A stretch of 64,000 bases of DNA from DATJOJ01 sp035507035 (GCA_035507035.1 DATJOJ010000053.1:23787-87786); one strand, 5' to 3'; counted from the first letter of the stretch, positions 32,255 to 41,306 are shown. Notes: generated by a model not told the origin, from the letters alone. Made by a program: numbers and translations.

Positions 32255-32932
32255 CTACCAGCCCGCGGCCACGCTGCGCGGAGTCTCTTCTTTTGCGGCT
32301 TGCAGGCTCACGACCTTGAGCTCTTTTTCCAAGGAAGAAAACCGTTGCAGAATTTCGTGCATACGCAACGACATGTGACGAATGGTTTCAATCTGTGAGC
32401 GTACGCCTGCAGAAAGCGTGCCCGGTTCCAGGAGCAACAACTCGGAATTGCCAAGAACCGAAGTCAAAGCGTTGTTCAGGCTGTGCCGCATATCGAGCAT
32501 GTAGCGGCCCAAAGTCGCCTGCGATTCAAGCTGGGCGTTGGTTTGTTCCGCGCGGCCGGCGCGAGCTTCGGCATTGGCGCGTTGCAAAGCCTCGCGCGCC
32601 AGCAGAATCAGCGTATCCACCCAATTACCGTCTTTTTGCCACGCAAGAGCTCCCGGCCAGCGATGGTGAACTATCTGCAGCGTAACTTCGTCGTCGGCCA
32701 GGAATAGAACCCGCTTGCCGGCAGCCTCCATCGCTTCCAAAACTACGGAGAGCGCTTGCGAGCGAATTGCCCCGGCGATCGCCAACTGAAAACTTCCCGG
32801 ATCGAAGGCGAGAGAGACATCCGTGCTCATCAAGGTAAAGCAGGGCAGGTTGCGCTCCGACTGCCATCGGCTGGTCACGAGACGCGAAAATTCCGGATCG
32901 TCAGAAATGATTAATACGGTGGCCTGGTCCAC
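32255..32932 (-). CDS. Receiver-like plus DHp (HisKA-like) protein without kinase domain
   Basis: 225 residues. Residues 1-115 have a receiver-like beta/alpha pattern (TVLIISDDPEFSRLV, then FQLAIAG and VLFLAD) but a clear phospho-acceptor Asp is missing at the third strand. Residues 135-205 form a long helical pair with MRHSLNNALTSVLGNSELLLL, a match to the phospho-His helix of HisKA domains (H at about 150). No ATP-binding domain follows, so it cannot phosphorylate itself; it may be a phosphotransfer or scaffold protein. It ends a three-gene operon with a PilZ-like protein and an unknown helical protein. Confidence 0.6.
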   Translation of the reverse strand: MDQATVLIISDDPEFSRLVTSRWQSERNLPCFTLMSTDVSLAFDPGSFQLAIAGAIRSQALSVVLEAMEAAGKRVLFLADDEVTLQIVHHRWPGALAWQKDGNWVDTLILLAREALQRANAEARAGRAEQTNAQLESQATLGRYMLDMRHSLNNALTSVLGNSELLLLEPGTLSAGVRSQIETIRHMSLRMHEILQRFSSLEKELKVVSLQAAKEETPRSVAAGW

Positions 32933-32958
32933 GATTCTTTCTCATCTCACTGGCGTGC

Positions 32959-33984
32959 TTACTTCTGGTTATTGTCGCTCTCCACTCCGCTTTCGCTCCA
33001 ACCCGGCGTGTGAGCCGAAACTTCGAACTCCGGCACTTCGGCGGAAGCAACTGACCCTGCACCGGCCGCTGCAGCGGCAGCGCGCGGTGAAGCTTCTGCA
33101 ATTTGTCCCGTCCGCGACAATGCCGCTTCGACCGAAGCCCGCAGATCGACCAACATTCGCAGCGGTTGTCCGGAAGAATATTCGGCATGGAACATTACCC
33201 GCCAGGACTGGCAAATCATGCGCAAGCGGGAAATCGGCTCATCCGCCGAAAACTGCGCCCGACGGCAATCCAGCGTGCTTACGCCACGCGTCTCGAGTTC
33301 CCGGAGGCCGTCGAGAATGCTATTGAGGTCCTGATGCATGAGCCGGAAGAAAACCCGGCGCATCAGAAAACTAAAGCGAGCAAATGCCACCATCGCGGTG
33401 GGCAAAAAGTAGTTTTCGTTCGTCGAAGCTTTCAGCTCTCTTCCCTTTTCCAGGATGTGACTGGTGAGCAGCTCGTTTAGGCTTTTGCAACCGTTGGCTT
33501 CGCCAATCAATTCATCGAGTGGCTTGAGCCAAGCCGGAAGGTCGCGATCAACCGAGCCCAATACCGGCTCTAGCGTTTGGGCGACATAAGCCATGTCGAC
33601 ATCGGAGTCTTCCAGACGAGAAGGCGCAGCGTGAGAAAAATATTGGACCAGCAGGAAATCGATCTTGTCGCGATCGGAACCGCTGTGCTGCTCTTTATGC
33701 AAATGATGTAGCAGCAGAAGCCGCAGCGCTTCGTCGCTGGCTAACGTTGTCGTCTGCAGGAATTGGCGTAGCTGATGGACCTGAATTTTCTGGTCGACAT
33801 CGCAGAACCATTGCCGCGCCTGGACAATCGATTCCTCTGGAGGGGCTTCGACGCCCGTCTCAAGGTCGGTGCAGGACGGCGTTTCAATGACGAATTCTCG
33901 CGCCACGGCGGCGTAGAGAGGGTAGAGTTGGCGGGCGTTCTGCCACTCGTTGTGCAGTTCGTTCAGTTGCGATGAAGGAGTCAT
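32959..33984 (-). CDS. Helical protein of unknown function in a signalling operon
   Basis: 341 residues from the ATG at 33984, which overlaps the PilZ-like gene stop by four bases; a TTG at 33999 is open. It is largely alpha-helical and soluble, with acidic regions in the first half and an Ala-rich low-complexity tail (about 300-325) followed by a short acidic end. No domain signature was recognised. The partners (PilZ-like upstream, DHp-like downstream) suggest a signalling or assembly role. Confidence 0.65.
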   Translation of the reverse strand: MTPSSQLNELHNEWQNARQLYPLYAAVAREFVIETPSCTDLETGVEAPPEESIVQARQWFCDVDQKIQVHQLRQFLQTTTLASDEALRLLLLHHLHKEQHSGSDRDKIDFLLVQYFSHAAPSRLEDSDVDMAYVAQTLEPVLGSVDRDLPAWLKPLDELIGEANGCKSLNELLTSHILEKGRELKASTNENYFLPTAMVAFARFSFLMRRVFFRLMHQDLNSILDGLRELETRGVSTLDCRRAQFSADEPISRLRMICQSWRVMFHAEYSSGQPLRMLVDLRASVEAALSRTGQIAEASPRAAAAAAGAGSVASAEVPEFEVSAHTPGWSESGVESDNNQK

Positions 33985-34442
33985 GATTTCACGATCCAAT
34001 TGGCAACCTCGCGGGTAAAGCGGGCCGCCACCGCCGCATGGCCGCCATTATATTGCAGCGCGACCACGCAGGCTTCGGTATCGAGGGTGCCATCTGAGTT
34101 ACGCAGGCGCAGCTTGTCGGCGAACTCCAGCGGCAAGCTCGAGGCAAAGAGAACCTCGTGCGCCGTTCCGAATTCGATGACCGTGGTTTCGCTGATGGTG
34201 TTGCTGGCCGTGCCAAGACGGGTGAGGCGGACCGGAATCCGCACTTGAATGGCGGTCGGGAAGAACTGTGCCAACTTGCGAGTGGAGCTCTCCCGATTCG
34301 ACGAAGCAGGCGCTGTGGCTGGTTTTGACACTACTTGCCCCAAGTTCACGCGATGCGGCCTGGAGTCCCGACTCTGCCGGTTAGCACGGGCCCGGGCGTC
34401 CGGGCCGCATCTGCACAACGATGAGTGCACGGGAGAGGCCAA
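33981..34442 (-). CDS. PilZ-like domain protein
   Basis: Up to 153 residues; the TTG at 34442 gives the longest form, while a GTG at 34346 is a good alternative because the first 40 residues are low-complexity. The core (QVRIPVRLTRLG, then TVIEFGTAHEVLFASSLPLEFADKLRLR and EACVVALQYNGGHAAVAARF) follows the PilZ beta-barrel layout, but the canonical RxxxR and (D/N)xSxxG c-di-GMP residues are not evident, so nucleotide binding is doubtful. The gene is the first of a coupled three-gene unit. Confidence 0.55.
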   Translation of the reverse strand: MASPVHSSLCRCGPDARARANRQSRDSRPHRVNLGQVVSKPATAPASSNRESSTRKLAQFFPTAIQVRIPVRLTRLGTASNTISETTVIEFGTAHEVLFASSLPLEFADKLRLRNSDGTLDTEACVVALQYNGGHAAVAARFTREVANWIVKS

Positions 34443-34476
34443 AGGCGGACCTGTCGTTACGAAAGCGCAGTCTTAA

Positions 34477-34566
34477 ATCTCAATGAGATACGGGTATACA
34501 TAATCGACGAGAGGTGGTCAGGCGTCCAAACCGCGTCTCAGATTGAAACGGCGTCTCACGTTTGAC
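34477..34566. promoter_or_regulatory. TCTCA-type palindromes upstream of the PilZ-like operon
   Basis: ATCTCAATGAGAT (34477-34489) is a perfect odd-centred palindrome. Two related imperfect sites lie further up (CGTCTCAGATTGAAACG at 34534-34550 and GCGTCTCACGTTTGACG at 34551-34566). The same TCTCAA/TTGAGA element occurs upstream of the NtrC-type operon. They are candidate sites for one regulator. Confidence 0.4.
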
Positions 34567-34602
34567 GACTTCCTCCCGATAGTTTCCGCCGATATCGGGC
34601 CG

Positions 34603-34848
34603 CTACAACTGTGCTCCCGCGGCGGCTTGACCCGCTAGAAGGAATGTCTTTGGATATTTGCCTTCGCCGCACAGTTTGAACGATCCAAAATCCTTATACC
34701 ACTTGCCCTCCGGCACTAGCGGGCGCGACTCGATCCAGATCCGCAGCCGGTTCAAGTCAGCAAGACTGATTTTCCGGTCGCGCATTCGTTCAGCCAGATG
34801 TTCGCGCAGCGGCGCCGGCAATCGCGACCAGGTCTCGATTTGCGGCAT
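34603..34848 (-). CDS. Small protein paired with an RHH protein
   Basis: 81 residues. The N-terminus (RLPAPLREHLAERMRDRKISLADLNRLRIWI) is helical, followed by KWYKDFGSFKLCGEGKYPKTFLL, a compact conserved-looking motif. It starts on the base next to the stop of the RHH gene with no gap. The pairing fits a two-gene toxin-antitoxin-like unit, but the order (RHH first) and size only suggest it. No nuclease motif is visible. The order and the strong conservation-like features make it real. Confidence 0.65.
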   Translation of the reverse strand: MPQIETWSRLPAPLREHLAERMRDRKISLADLNRLRIWIESRPLVPEGKWYKDFGSFKLCGEGKYPKTFLLAGQAAAGAQL

Positions 34849-35103
34849 TCATTCACCGAACATAAGCCGTCCGAGTTCATCGCCTAATCGTTTAGCCTCG
34901 GTGGCATCGGTCGAGGCCCGGAACCGTTCCGCCAATTCGAAGAAGGCCTTTTCCTTCTGGCGTTGCGCCTCGATTCCATCCTCGATGAGTTCAACCAACA
35001 CGCGGTTATCGCTTAAGCGGCGGCGTTTTGCCAGACGATCCACCTGTTGGGCGACTTTTGCGGGTAGGGTTACGCTGCGGCGAACCTGCTTTGCAGTCGG
35101 CAT
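34849..35103 (-). CDS. Ribbon-helix-helix (CopG/Arc-like) protein
   Basis: 84 residues from the ATG at 35103 (an upstream ATG at 35121 would overlap the operator). The beginning (KQVRRSVTLPAKVAQQVDRLAKRRRLSDNRVLVELIEDGIEA) is the ribbon (RRSVTLP) plus two helices of RHH DNA-binding proteins. The acidic helical tail suits binding to a partner. It is followed directly by the 81-residue gene. Palindromic half-sites lie just upstream of the start. Confidence 0.75.
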   Translation of the reverse strand: MPTAKQVRRSVTLPAKVAQQVDRLAKRRRLSDNRVLVELIEDGIEAQRQKEKAFFELAERFRASTDATEAKRLGDELGRLMFGE

Positions 35104-35115
35104 GCCACCATGATA

Positions 35116-35128
35116 CACCACTATGGTG
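35116..35128. promoter_or_regulatory. Palindrome upstream of the RHH gene, likely operator
   Basis: CACCA-CTA-TGGTG is a perfect five-base-arm palindrome 13 bp before the RHH start codon, with a further CACCAT/ATGGTG pairing around it (35106-35128). The size and spacing suit an RHH dimer and autorepression. Confidence 0.45.
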
Positions 35129-35172
35129 CATTTTGGTGCCAGAGAAGAGATTATGGTCGCACCTCACCCGCC

Positions 35173-36498
35173 TCAGGGTTTGAATGGTGATTGAACGATC
35201 TCAAAGACGACACCACAGCCGCCATCACAGAAGGTGCCCATGCCACCAAATTGGGCCGTCCCGTACAGGTTGCCGGCCTGGTCCTCGACAAGCCCGGCCA
35301 CGGGACTATAGCCATCCGTGCAATTGGTCTGCGAACAGAAGCTGTAGAGTACAGTCTCGGCGGGGGCAGATACAATCTTGAAGACCGTACCGTAGTAGTC
35401 GATGCCAGATAGTCCGTAGCGAGAGGCAGTGCCGTAGAGCGCGCCGCGTTTCGAGTCGACAACAACCCCTGCCACAGGATAGCCTCCACTTTCGCTGGCC
35501 AAGGAAAATGTGTATTCGCCGCCTTTTGGGGTCAGCCGAAAAACTCCCCCTACCTCGCCCGTCCCCCCACCCGCGACAGTACTGTAGAGATTGCCGCGTG
35601 GGTCGAAACTCACGGTACCGAACGGGCTGCCGCCTTGCTCCCCGCCGCGAAACGCGTACAAGACGGTTTCAGCCCAGCCATTTTCGGCGGGAGCAAGCTC
35701 GTAGACGGTTCCTGAGCCGACGGACTTAGGCGCGCCGCCCATGCTCGTTGTGCCATAGAGGCTGCCGGCTTTATCGCGGGTCACGCCCGCTTGCGGACCT
35801 GCCCCATCTGGGCAGGCATTCCCCTGCCCCAGAGAGCAGAAATTATAAAGAACAGTTTCCGTCCATCCGTTTGCGCCTGGAGACAACTCAAAGACCACTC
35901 CTTGATCGGGATACGCGATCGAGTGACCCGACCCACCGTTCGTGGTGGTCCCATACAAGTTCCCCGAAGCGTCGAGGACTAACTGGCTTAGTGGAAGGCT
36001 CCCGTCGAGGCACTGATTATTCACTTCATTGCTGCAGAAGTTATAAAGCACAGTTTCCGTCCAAGGGCTGCCGGGGACCAGTGGGGGAGATATTTTGAAT
36101 ACAGTCCCGCATCCGGACAAGTCAGGTGGACAATTCGGTGAGCCACCTTTCTCAGTAGTGCCGTAGAGATCCCCTGCGGAGTCCAGCACGAGGCCTGCTG
36201 AGGGAAGGTAGCCGTCAAGACATCGCACACCCAACTTATCGCTGCAGAAGTCGTAAAGGATGGTCTCGCTCCAATTCCCGTTTGTCCCTGGCGAAAGTTC
36301 GAACACGGTGCCTCCGCCGGCTGCACCGCCATATAAGGTCGTGCCGTAAATATTCCCCGCCTGGTCAAAAACAAGATCAGCAACTGGATTCTCTCCGTCG
36401 GGGAAACCCTCAAAGCTATACAGGACCTTGTACTGTTGCCCCGCGGCGAGGCTGCAGGTCACAAGCAATGCCGCAATGCAAAGGACGGTCCTGTTCAT
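35173..36498 (-). CDS. GloVer (TIGR03803-type) tandem-repeat exported protein
   Basis: 441 residues from the ATG at 36498. A signal peptide (TVLCIAALLVTCSLAAGQQ) is followed by at least seven repeats of about 55 residues carrying the pair 'TVLYNFCS' and 'D..GNLYGTT..GG', typical of the Gloeobacter/Verrucomicrobia-type (GloVer) repeat family that is widespread in acidobacteria. The repeats should form a beta-propeller-like fold. Likely on the cell surface or secreted. The substrate is unknown. Repeat Cys residues (FCS, CLDG) could form disulfides. Confidence 0.85.
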   Translation of the reverse strand: MNRTVLCIAALLVTCSLAAGQQYKVLYSFEGFPDGENPVADLVFDQAGNIYGTTLYGGAAGGGTVFELSPGTNGNWSETILYDFCSDKLGVRCLDGYLPSAGLVLDSAGDLYGTTEKGGSPNCPPDLSGCGTVFKISPPLVPGSPWTETVLYNFCSNEVNNQCLDGSLPLSQLVLDASGNLYGTTTNGGSGHSIAYPDQGVVFELSPGANGWTETVLYNFCSLGQGNACPDGAGPQAGVTRDKAGSLYGTTSMGGAPKSVGSGTVYELAPAENGWAETVLYAFRGGEQGGSPFGTVSFDPRGNLYSTVAGGGTGEVGGVFRLTPKGGEYTFSLASESGGYPVAGVVVDSKRGALYGTASRYGLSGIDYYGTVFKIVSAPAETVLYSFCSQTNCTDGYSPVAGLVEDQAGNLYGTAQFGGMGTFCDGGCGVVFEIVQSPFKP

Positions 36499-36593
36499 GC
36501 CGTTTCTGCAAAAAGCCAAACCATTCTAACCCGGCTCAGGCAATTGCTGAACAGGCTGAAAGTCCCTAGTTTTTTGTCGGAATCAGAAATTGG

Positions 36594-37997
36594 CTATTGC
36601 AGCGTCTGGCTGGTGGTCGCCAATCCATGGCCGCCGATGTTGTAGCGCTTCAACTTGCGGTAAAGCGTGGCCCGGCTGATGCCGAGCATACGACCGGCAA
36701 GCGTCTTGTCCCCTTTCACCTGCTCAAAGACGCGTTGAATCGTGGTGCGCTCGATGTCTTCTAGGTCGGTGGAATTCAAACCCTCGGTGTGCGAAAAGGC
36801 CGCCCCATCGGACGGTGAGGAGGACGCGATGCTGTTGGGCAAGTCACTGACATCAATCGTTCGGCGGTCACCCAAGGCAACCGCACGCTCGATGCAGTTT
36901 TCCAACTCGCGGACGTTACCCGGCCAATCGTACTGCAGCAGAGATTTCATGGCCGTACTGGTCACTTGAATCGCGCTGCCAGGAGCATAGCGATCCAGGA
37001 ACCAGTGCACCAGCATGGGAATGTCGGAACGGCGCTCGCGCAACGCCGGCAAATGAACGGTGACCACGTTCAATCGGAAATAGAGATCCTTGCGAAAAGT
37101 TCCAGCGCGATACTCGGCCTCGAGATTGCGATTGCTGGCGGCAATTACGCGGACTTCGACTTTGATTTTTTGATTGCTGCCGACCGGGCGAATTTCTTTT
37201 TCCTGCAGAACGCGAAGCAGCTTGGCCTGTAGTTCGAGCGGCAACTCTCCCACTTCATCAAGAAAGATGGTGCCCCCACTCGCCGCCTGGAACAATCCCG
37301 CTTTTGACTTCAATGCGCCAGTGAACGCCCCTTTTTCGTAGCCAAAAAGCTCGCTCTCGATCAGCGTAGGAACGAGCGACCCACAGTCGACCGCTACAAA
37401 GGGACGGCTGGCAAAGGTGCCGCGAAAATGAATGGCACGCGCAACGAGTTCTTTGCCTGTACCGCTCTCTCCGGTGATCAGCACAGGCGTGCGGGTGTCC
37501 TTCAGCCGCCAGACCATGCGCAAAACATCCTGAATTTTCGCCGAAGAGCCGACGATGCCGTGCAGGTCGCTTTCGGTATCAACCCGATCGCGCAGGAACT
37601 GGTTCTCCTCGACTAAACGAACTTTTTCTGCCATGCGGCGTAGAAATAGACGCAACTCCTCCAGCGGCGAAAACGGCTTGCTGATGTAGTCATAGGCGCC
37701 GAGTTTCATGGCTTGCACAGCGGTTTCAATCGATCCGTGACCGGTCATGACCGCAACTTCCGTGTGCGGAGATTGCTTCTTCACTCTCTCCAGAAATTCG
37801 AGCCCAGTCATGTTGGGCATGACCAGATCGGTCAGCACCATATGAACGGGATGGGTTTCCAGCAAGGCGAGCGCCGTTTCACCGCTGTTCGCTTCCATGC
37901 AAGTGAAGCCCAGTCCTTCGCCAACGGTCATGCAAAGTTTGCGAATGCTCTGCTCGTCGTCGACGACTAATAATCGGATTCTCAGTTCTTCACTCAC
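36594..37997 (-). CDS. NtrC-family sigma-54-dependent response regulator
   Basis: 467 residues. Receiver domain with phospho-acceptor D57 (LTDLVMP) and the KPF Lys, then a central AAA+ domain with Walker A GESGTGKE, the sigma-54 contact loop GAFTGA and Walker B FLDEVGEL, and a Fis-type C-terminal HTH (LAGRMLGISRATLYRKLKRY). It activates promoters read by sigma-54 RNA polymerase from distant enhancer sites. It starts with GTG overlapping the preceding receiver gene (GTGA) and is the last gene of the kinase operon. The target sites are probably the palindromes between 41307 and 41387. Confidence 0.95.
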   Translation of the reverse strand: MSEELRIRLLVVDDEQSIRKLCMTVGEGLGFTCMEANSGETALALLETHPVHMVLTDLVMPNMTGLEFLERVKKQSPHTEVAVMTGHGSIETAVQAMKLGAYDYISKPFSPLEELRLFLRRMAEKVRLVEENQFLRDRVDTESDLHGIVGSSAKIQDVLRMVWRLKDTRTPVLITGESGTGKELVARAIHFRGTFASRPFVAVDCGSLVPTLIESELFGYEKGAFTGALKSKAGLFQAASGGTIFLDEVGELPLELQAKLLRVLQEKEIRPVGSNQKIKVEVRVIAASNRNLEAEYRAGTFRKDLYFRLNVVTVHLPALRERRSDIPMLVHWFLDRYAPGSAIQVTSTAMKSLLQYDWPGNVRELENCIERAVALGDRRTIDVSDLPNSIASSSPSDGAAFSHTEGLNSTDLEDIERTTIQRVFEQVKGDKTLAGRMLGISRATLYRKLKRYNIGGHGLATTSQTLQ

Positions 37998-38392
37998 GCT
38001 TTCCCCATGATTTGCTCTACGACGGCAATGAACTGCTGTACGCGAAAAGGCTTTTCTACGCAGGGTGCCCCGGTTTCGCGCAATGTGGCGGCGGTGTCCT
38101 CATTGGCGATATCCCCCGTGATGAACACAATGCGCGAAGCCAACTCCGGCCGGTGTTGCATCAGCCATGCGTACACATCCGCGCCATTTACGCCACCGGG
38201 AGTGCGCATATCCGAAACTACTCCGAGAAAGTTTCCTGATCGCAACAATTCCAGCCCCTCTGCGCCGGATTGCGCACACACCACGCTGTATCCATTTCGT
38301 TCCAGGGCTGCCTGCACGTAGGCCATGACTGCAGACTCGTCCTCAATCAAGAGGACGGGCAGAGGAGCCGGCTTGACAGCAGGAAGGGTCAT
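37994..38392 (-). CDS. Single-domain response regulator
   Basis: 132 residues from the ATG at 38392, which overlaps the kinase stop by four bases; the longer open frame (to 38494) overlaps the kinase and has no coding signal. It is a stand-alone receiver: VLLIEDES, D61 in VVSDMRTPG and K in CVEKPFR. With no output domain it may carry phosphate between the kinase and the NtrC-type regulator, or act as a phosphate sink. Confidence 0.88.
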   Translation of the reverse strand: MTLPAVKPAPLPVLLIEDESAVMAYVQAALERNGYSVVCAQSGAEGLELLRSGNFLGVVSDMRTPGGVNGADVYAWLMQHRPELASRIVFITGDIANEDTAATLRETGAPCVEKPFRVQQFIAVVEQIMGKA

Positions 38393-41271
38393 GGCGGTGT
38401 CACCCCAGCCGCAGCGCCAACCGAAACTTCCTCGGCCACTGCGGGCAGGCGCACAATGAATGTTGCGCCTTCGCCATCGGCATTGTTGTGGCAAGTAATT
38501 TCGCCGCCATGCTCACGGACGATTCCGTAGCAGATGCTCAAGCCGAGGCCGGTTCCCTTCCCAATTTCCTTCGTAGTGAAAAACGGATCGAAAATGCGGT
38601 CAGGGTGCTTGATGCCATGCCCGTTGTCGCGGAATGTCATCTCCACCGCGCTGCCCAGGTTCACAGTGCGTAACACAATGCGGGCGGGCCTGCCAGTGTC
38701 GCGCACCGCATCGTAGGCGTTGTTCAAGATGTTCAGAAAGACGGTCTGCAGTTGGTGAGCATCGCCCATGACCTGGCGGAGAGCGTCGTCCAATTGTTCG
38801 ATGACTTCTACTCCGCGGCTATGGAAATCGTAAGCGCGTAACTGCACGGTCCTGCGCAAGATCGCATTGACCTGCACCAGTTTGCGTTGCGGCGGCATCT
38901 GGCGGGCAAAGCTCAGCAGATTTTGCACGATCTGCTTGGTACGTTGTGCCTCCTGCAGAATCACGCGCAAATCTTTGCGGGCATTTTCTGGGATATCGGG
39001 ATTATCCATAAGCAGGTCGGCAAATCCCAGAACTGCAGTGAGAGGATTATTGACTTCATGGGCAACGCCGGATACCAATTCGCCGACAGCGGCGAGCTTC
39101 TCCGCCTGCATCAGCTTCGCCTGTAATGTCGCTCGATCGGTAACATCGCTCATGACCACGACAATACTGGCGACTCGGCCCTGATCATCGCGCACCGGGC
39201 TGAGATTGGCGGAAAATTGCCCGACGCGGCCTTCGTCGCGCACAATCTGCAGTTCAAGGTTATCGACCTGCTGGCCGGCGAGGGTGGCTGAAAATGCATC
39301 CGCTAATGCCTGCCGATGCTGTGACGCCACCAGTCGTTCGAGCAATCTGCCTAGGAGCTGATTCTGTTGGTAGCCCATCTCGTACCAGCGCCGGTTGGCA
39401 TAACTGATCAGTCCACCGGTGTCGGCGACTAGAATCAGGCTCTGAGTGTTATTCAGAATCTTGTCGGAGAAATCGCGCTCGCGCTGCAGTTCCGACTGAA
39501 AGGTTCGGATGCCGCTGATGTCGAGCATGACGCCGCGGCATTGCACCATCCGCTGATGCGCATCGCGCACGGCAAATGCGTTGACCAGCACGACGACGGG
39601 GGAGCCATCGCGGCGGCGCAGGTTTTGTTCATAATTCCGGACTGCTCCGTGTTCGGACATCTCCTCAGCAAAATCGTCGAATCGCTCCCGCGAAAAGAAT
39701 ATTTGACTTGGGATGTCCACCTGCAAAAGTTCGTCTCGGCTGCTATAACCCAGCATCCGCACCAGCGCATCATTGACTTCGACAAATCGCCCCTCGGCGG
39801 TCGAGAAAAAAACGCCTTCTTGAATATTGTCGAACAGTTCTCGATAGCGGCGCTCGGCCTCGCGGCGGTCGGTAATGTCTTTGAGAACATGCACCGTCTG
39901 CAGACCTTCGCTGTTGGCGGCGTGAACGCGCGATGTAGACACAAGGTAGGTGCGATCCAACATGGGAAGCACGTACTCATCAGAGCCACCCGAGCGGGAA
40001 CGGCAAAACGGGCAGCTATCCATGGCGACTTCATTCTCGGTCGTCAGCAAACCCCACATCTTTAGGCCGATCAAAGCTTGTGGTTCAGCTCCGATGAAAT
40101 CCGCGAGGGAACGATTTACGCGCAGAACCTGGTCCGATGGATCGTGCGCGACAATGAAATCGGAGATGGCATCGAAGATTTCCACCCAATGCCGGTTCGC
40201 CCTTTCGGTGCGCGTGAAAAGCTGGACATTTTCCAAAGCAACCGACGCATGAGCGGCAATCGCCTGCAGAAGTTGTTCGCCGCTTGCGTCCAGAGGATGC
40301 CCGAGATTTCCCAGACATAAGACACCAACAAGTTCTTCGGACGCGGATCGCAGGCGAACCAGGCAAAGATCGTCCCACCCAAGGAGGGAAGCTAGTTCAG
40401 AGTTAAACAGTTCTGCGGCGGTTCCGCAGATTACGGTCTCTTGCCGAGTCACAAGCAATGACTTGATGGCGCGGTTCAAATGGGTCCGCAAGGCTGCTTG
40501 CTGATCCTGCGCCGGCGGAATTCCGTGCGTTGCGAGAATATCCAGGACGGAATCGTGCTTGAGGGCTAATGCAGCTACGGGCGCTGCCATCAGATCCGCA
40601 GCCCGGCTAATAAAACTGTTGGCAAAGTCCCGCAACCGCAAATGAGAACTGAGTTCGCGCGAGAGCTCCATCAGTAATTCAGCACGCCGATGCTGCTCAC
40701 GGGAAACCTCGGCCAAGCGATTCGATTCCAACAGGCTGCCCAGTTGGCCGGCTAAGATGGTGGCTTTCGCCGCCAAGTCAGGAGTAAAGAAATCAGGCTG
40801 CGAGGTATGGAGAAAAACCGCCGCGCCAATCACCTCGTTCGCAACCACCAGCGGAGCCGCCATCAACGACGTGGCGTGAAACTCATTGGCAATGGGGTAG
40901 AGCGACGGGTCAGGACAACTCAAGTAGACGGTCTTGTGTTGCCGAACAGCGTCCGCTGCCACCGCGCTTTCATTCGCCTTTAAGCGCCGGCCAGGAAAGG
41001 TCTCTGCCAGCAAGCCGTCGGCTTCCGCGCCAATCAGTTCTTCTGAAGAGAGCAAGCGCCAGAAATAGGCTCCATCCACTTGGAAAAATTGGCGCGTGGT
41101 GCGGCAAAACAATTGGATGAGCGAAGGCGACGCCAGTCCGGAGGCCGCTGCCTCGGAAATCTGCAGCAGCAAGTCCTGGAAAGCGTCTTCTGGGCGCTTC
41201 GCCGTATTCGGCAGAACCGTCAAATTTCCGCTACGCGAGCTCAGAGAGCCACCGCCCGCTACTTCTAGCAC
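38389..41271 (-). CDS. Soluble GAF/PAS sensor histidine kinase
   Basis: 960 residues starting at GTG 41271, without membrane spans. Two GAF domains (about 35-190 and 205-360) precede three PAS-like domains (about 365-480, 485-610 and 615-735), then the phospho-His helix AHEVNNPLTAVLGF and the ATPase with N-box NILNNAYDAV and G-boxes DNGHGI and GTGLGLSICYG. A CxxC pair lies in the first PAS (SCPFCRSR, about 420), which could bind a metal or heme. It is the first gene of an operon with a receiver and an NtrC-type activator. Confidence 0.93.
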   Translation of the reverse strand: MLEVAGGGSLSSRSGNLTVLPNTAKRPEDAFQDLLLQISEAAASGLASPSLIQLFCRTTRQFFQVDGAYFWRLLSSEELIGAEADGLLAETFPGRRLKANESAVAADAVRQHKTVYLSCPDPSLYPIANEFHATSLMAAPLVVANEVIGAAVFLHTSQPDFFTPDLAAKATILAGQLGSLLESNRLAEVSREQHRRAELLMELSRELSSHLRLRDFANSFISRAADLMAAPVAALALKHDSVLDILATHGIPPAQDQQAALRTHLNRAIKSLLVTRQETVICGTAAELFNSELASLLGWDDLCLVRLRSASEELVGVLCLGNLGHPLDASGEQLLQAIAAHASVALENVQLFTRTERANRHWVEIFDAISDFIVAHDPSDQVLRVNRSLADFIGAEPQALIGLKMWGLLTTENEVAMDSCPFCRSRSGGSDEYVLPMLDRTYLVSTSRVHAANSEGLQTVHVLKDITDRREAERRYRELFDNIQEGVFFSTAEGRFVEVNDALVRMLGYSSRDELLQVDIPSQIFFSRERFDDFAEEMSEHGAVRNYEQNLRRRDGSPVVVLVNAFAVRDAHQRMVQCRGVMLDISGIRTFQSELQRERDFSDKILNNTQSLILVADTGGLISYANRRWYEMGYQQNQLLGRLLERLVASQHRQALADAFSATLAGQQVDNLELQIVRDEGRVGQFSANLSPVRDDQGRVASIVVVMSDVTDRATLQAKLMQAEKLAAVGELVSGVAHEVNNPLTAVLGFADLLMDNPDIPENARKDLRVILQEAQRTKQIVQNLLSFARQMPPQRKLVQVNAILRRTVQLRAYDFHSRGVEVIEQLDDALRQVMGDAHQLQTVFLNILNNAYDAVRDTGRPARIVLRTVNLGSAVEMTFRDNGHGIKHPDRIFDPFFTTKEIGKGTGLGLSICYGIVREHGGEITCHNNADGEGATFIVRLPAVAEEVSVGAAAGVTPP

Positions 41272-41306
41272 AAGTAGCTGAATATATGGGGAAAATAGTC
41301 CTCGAT

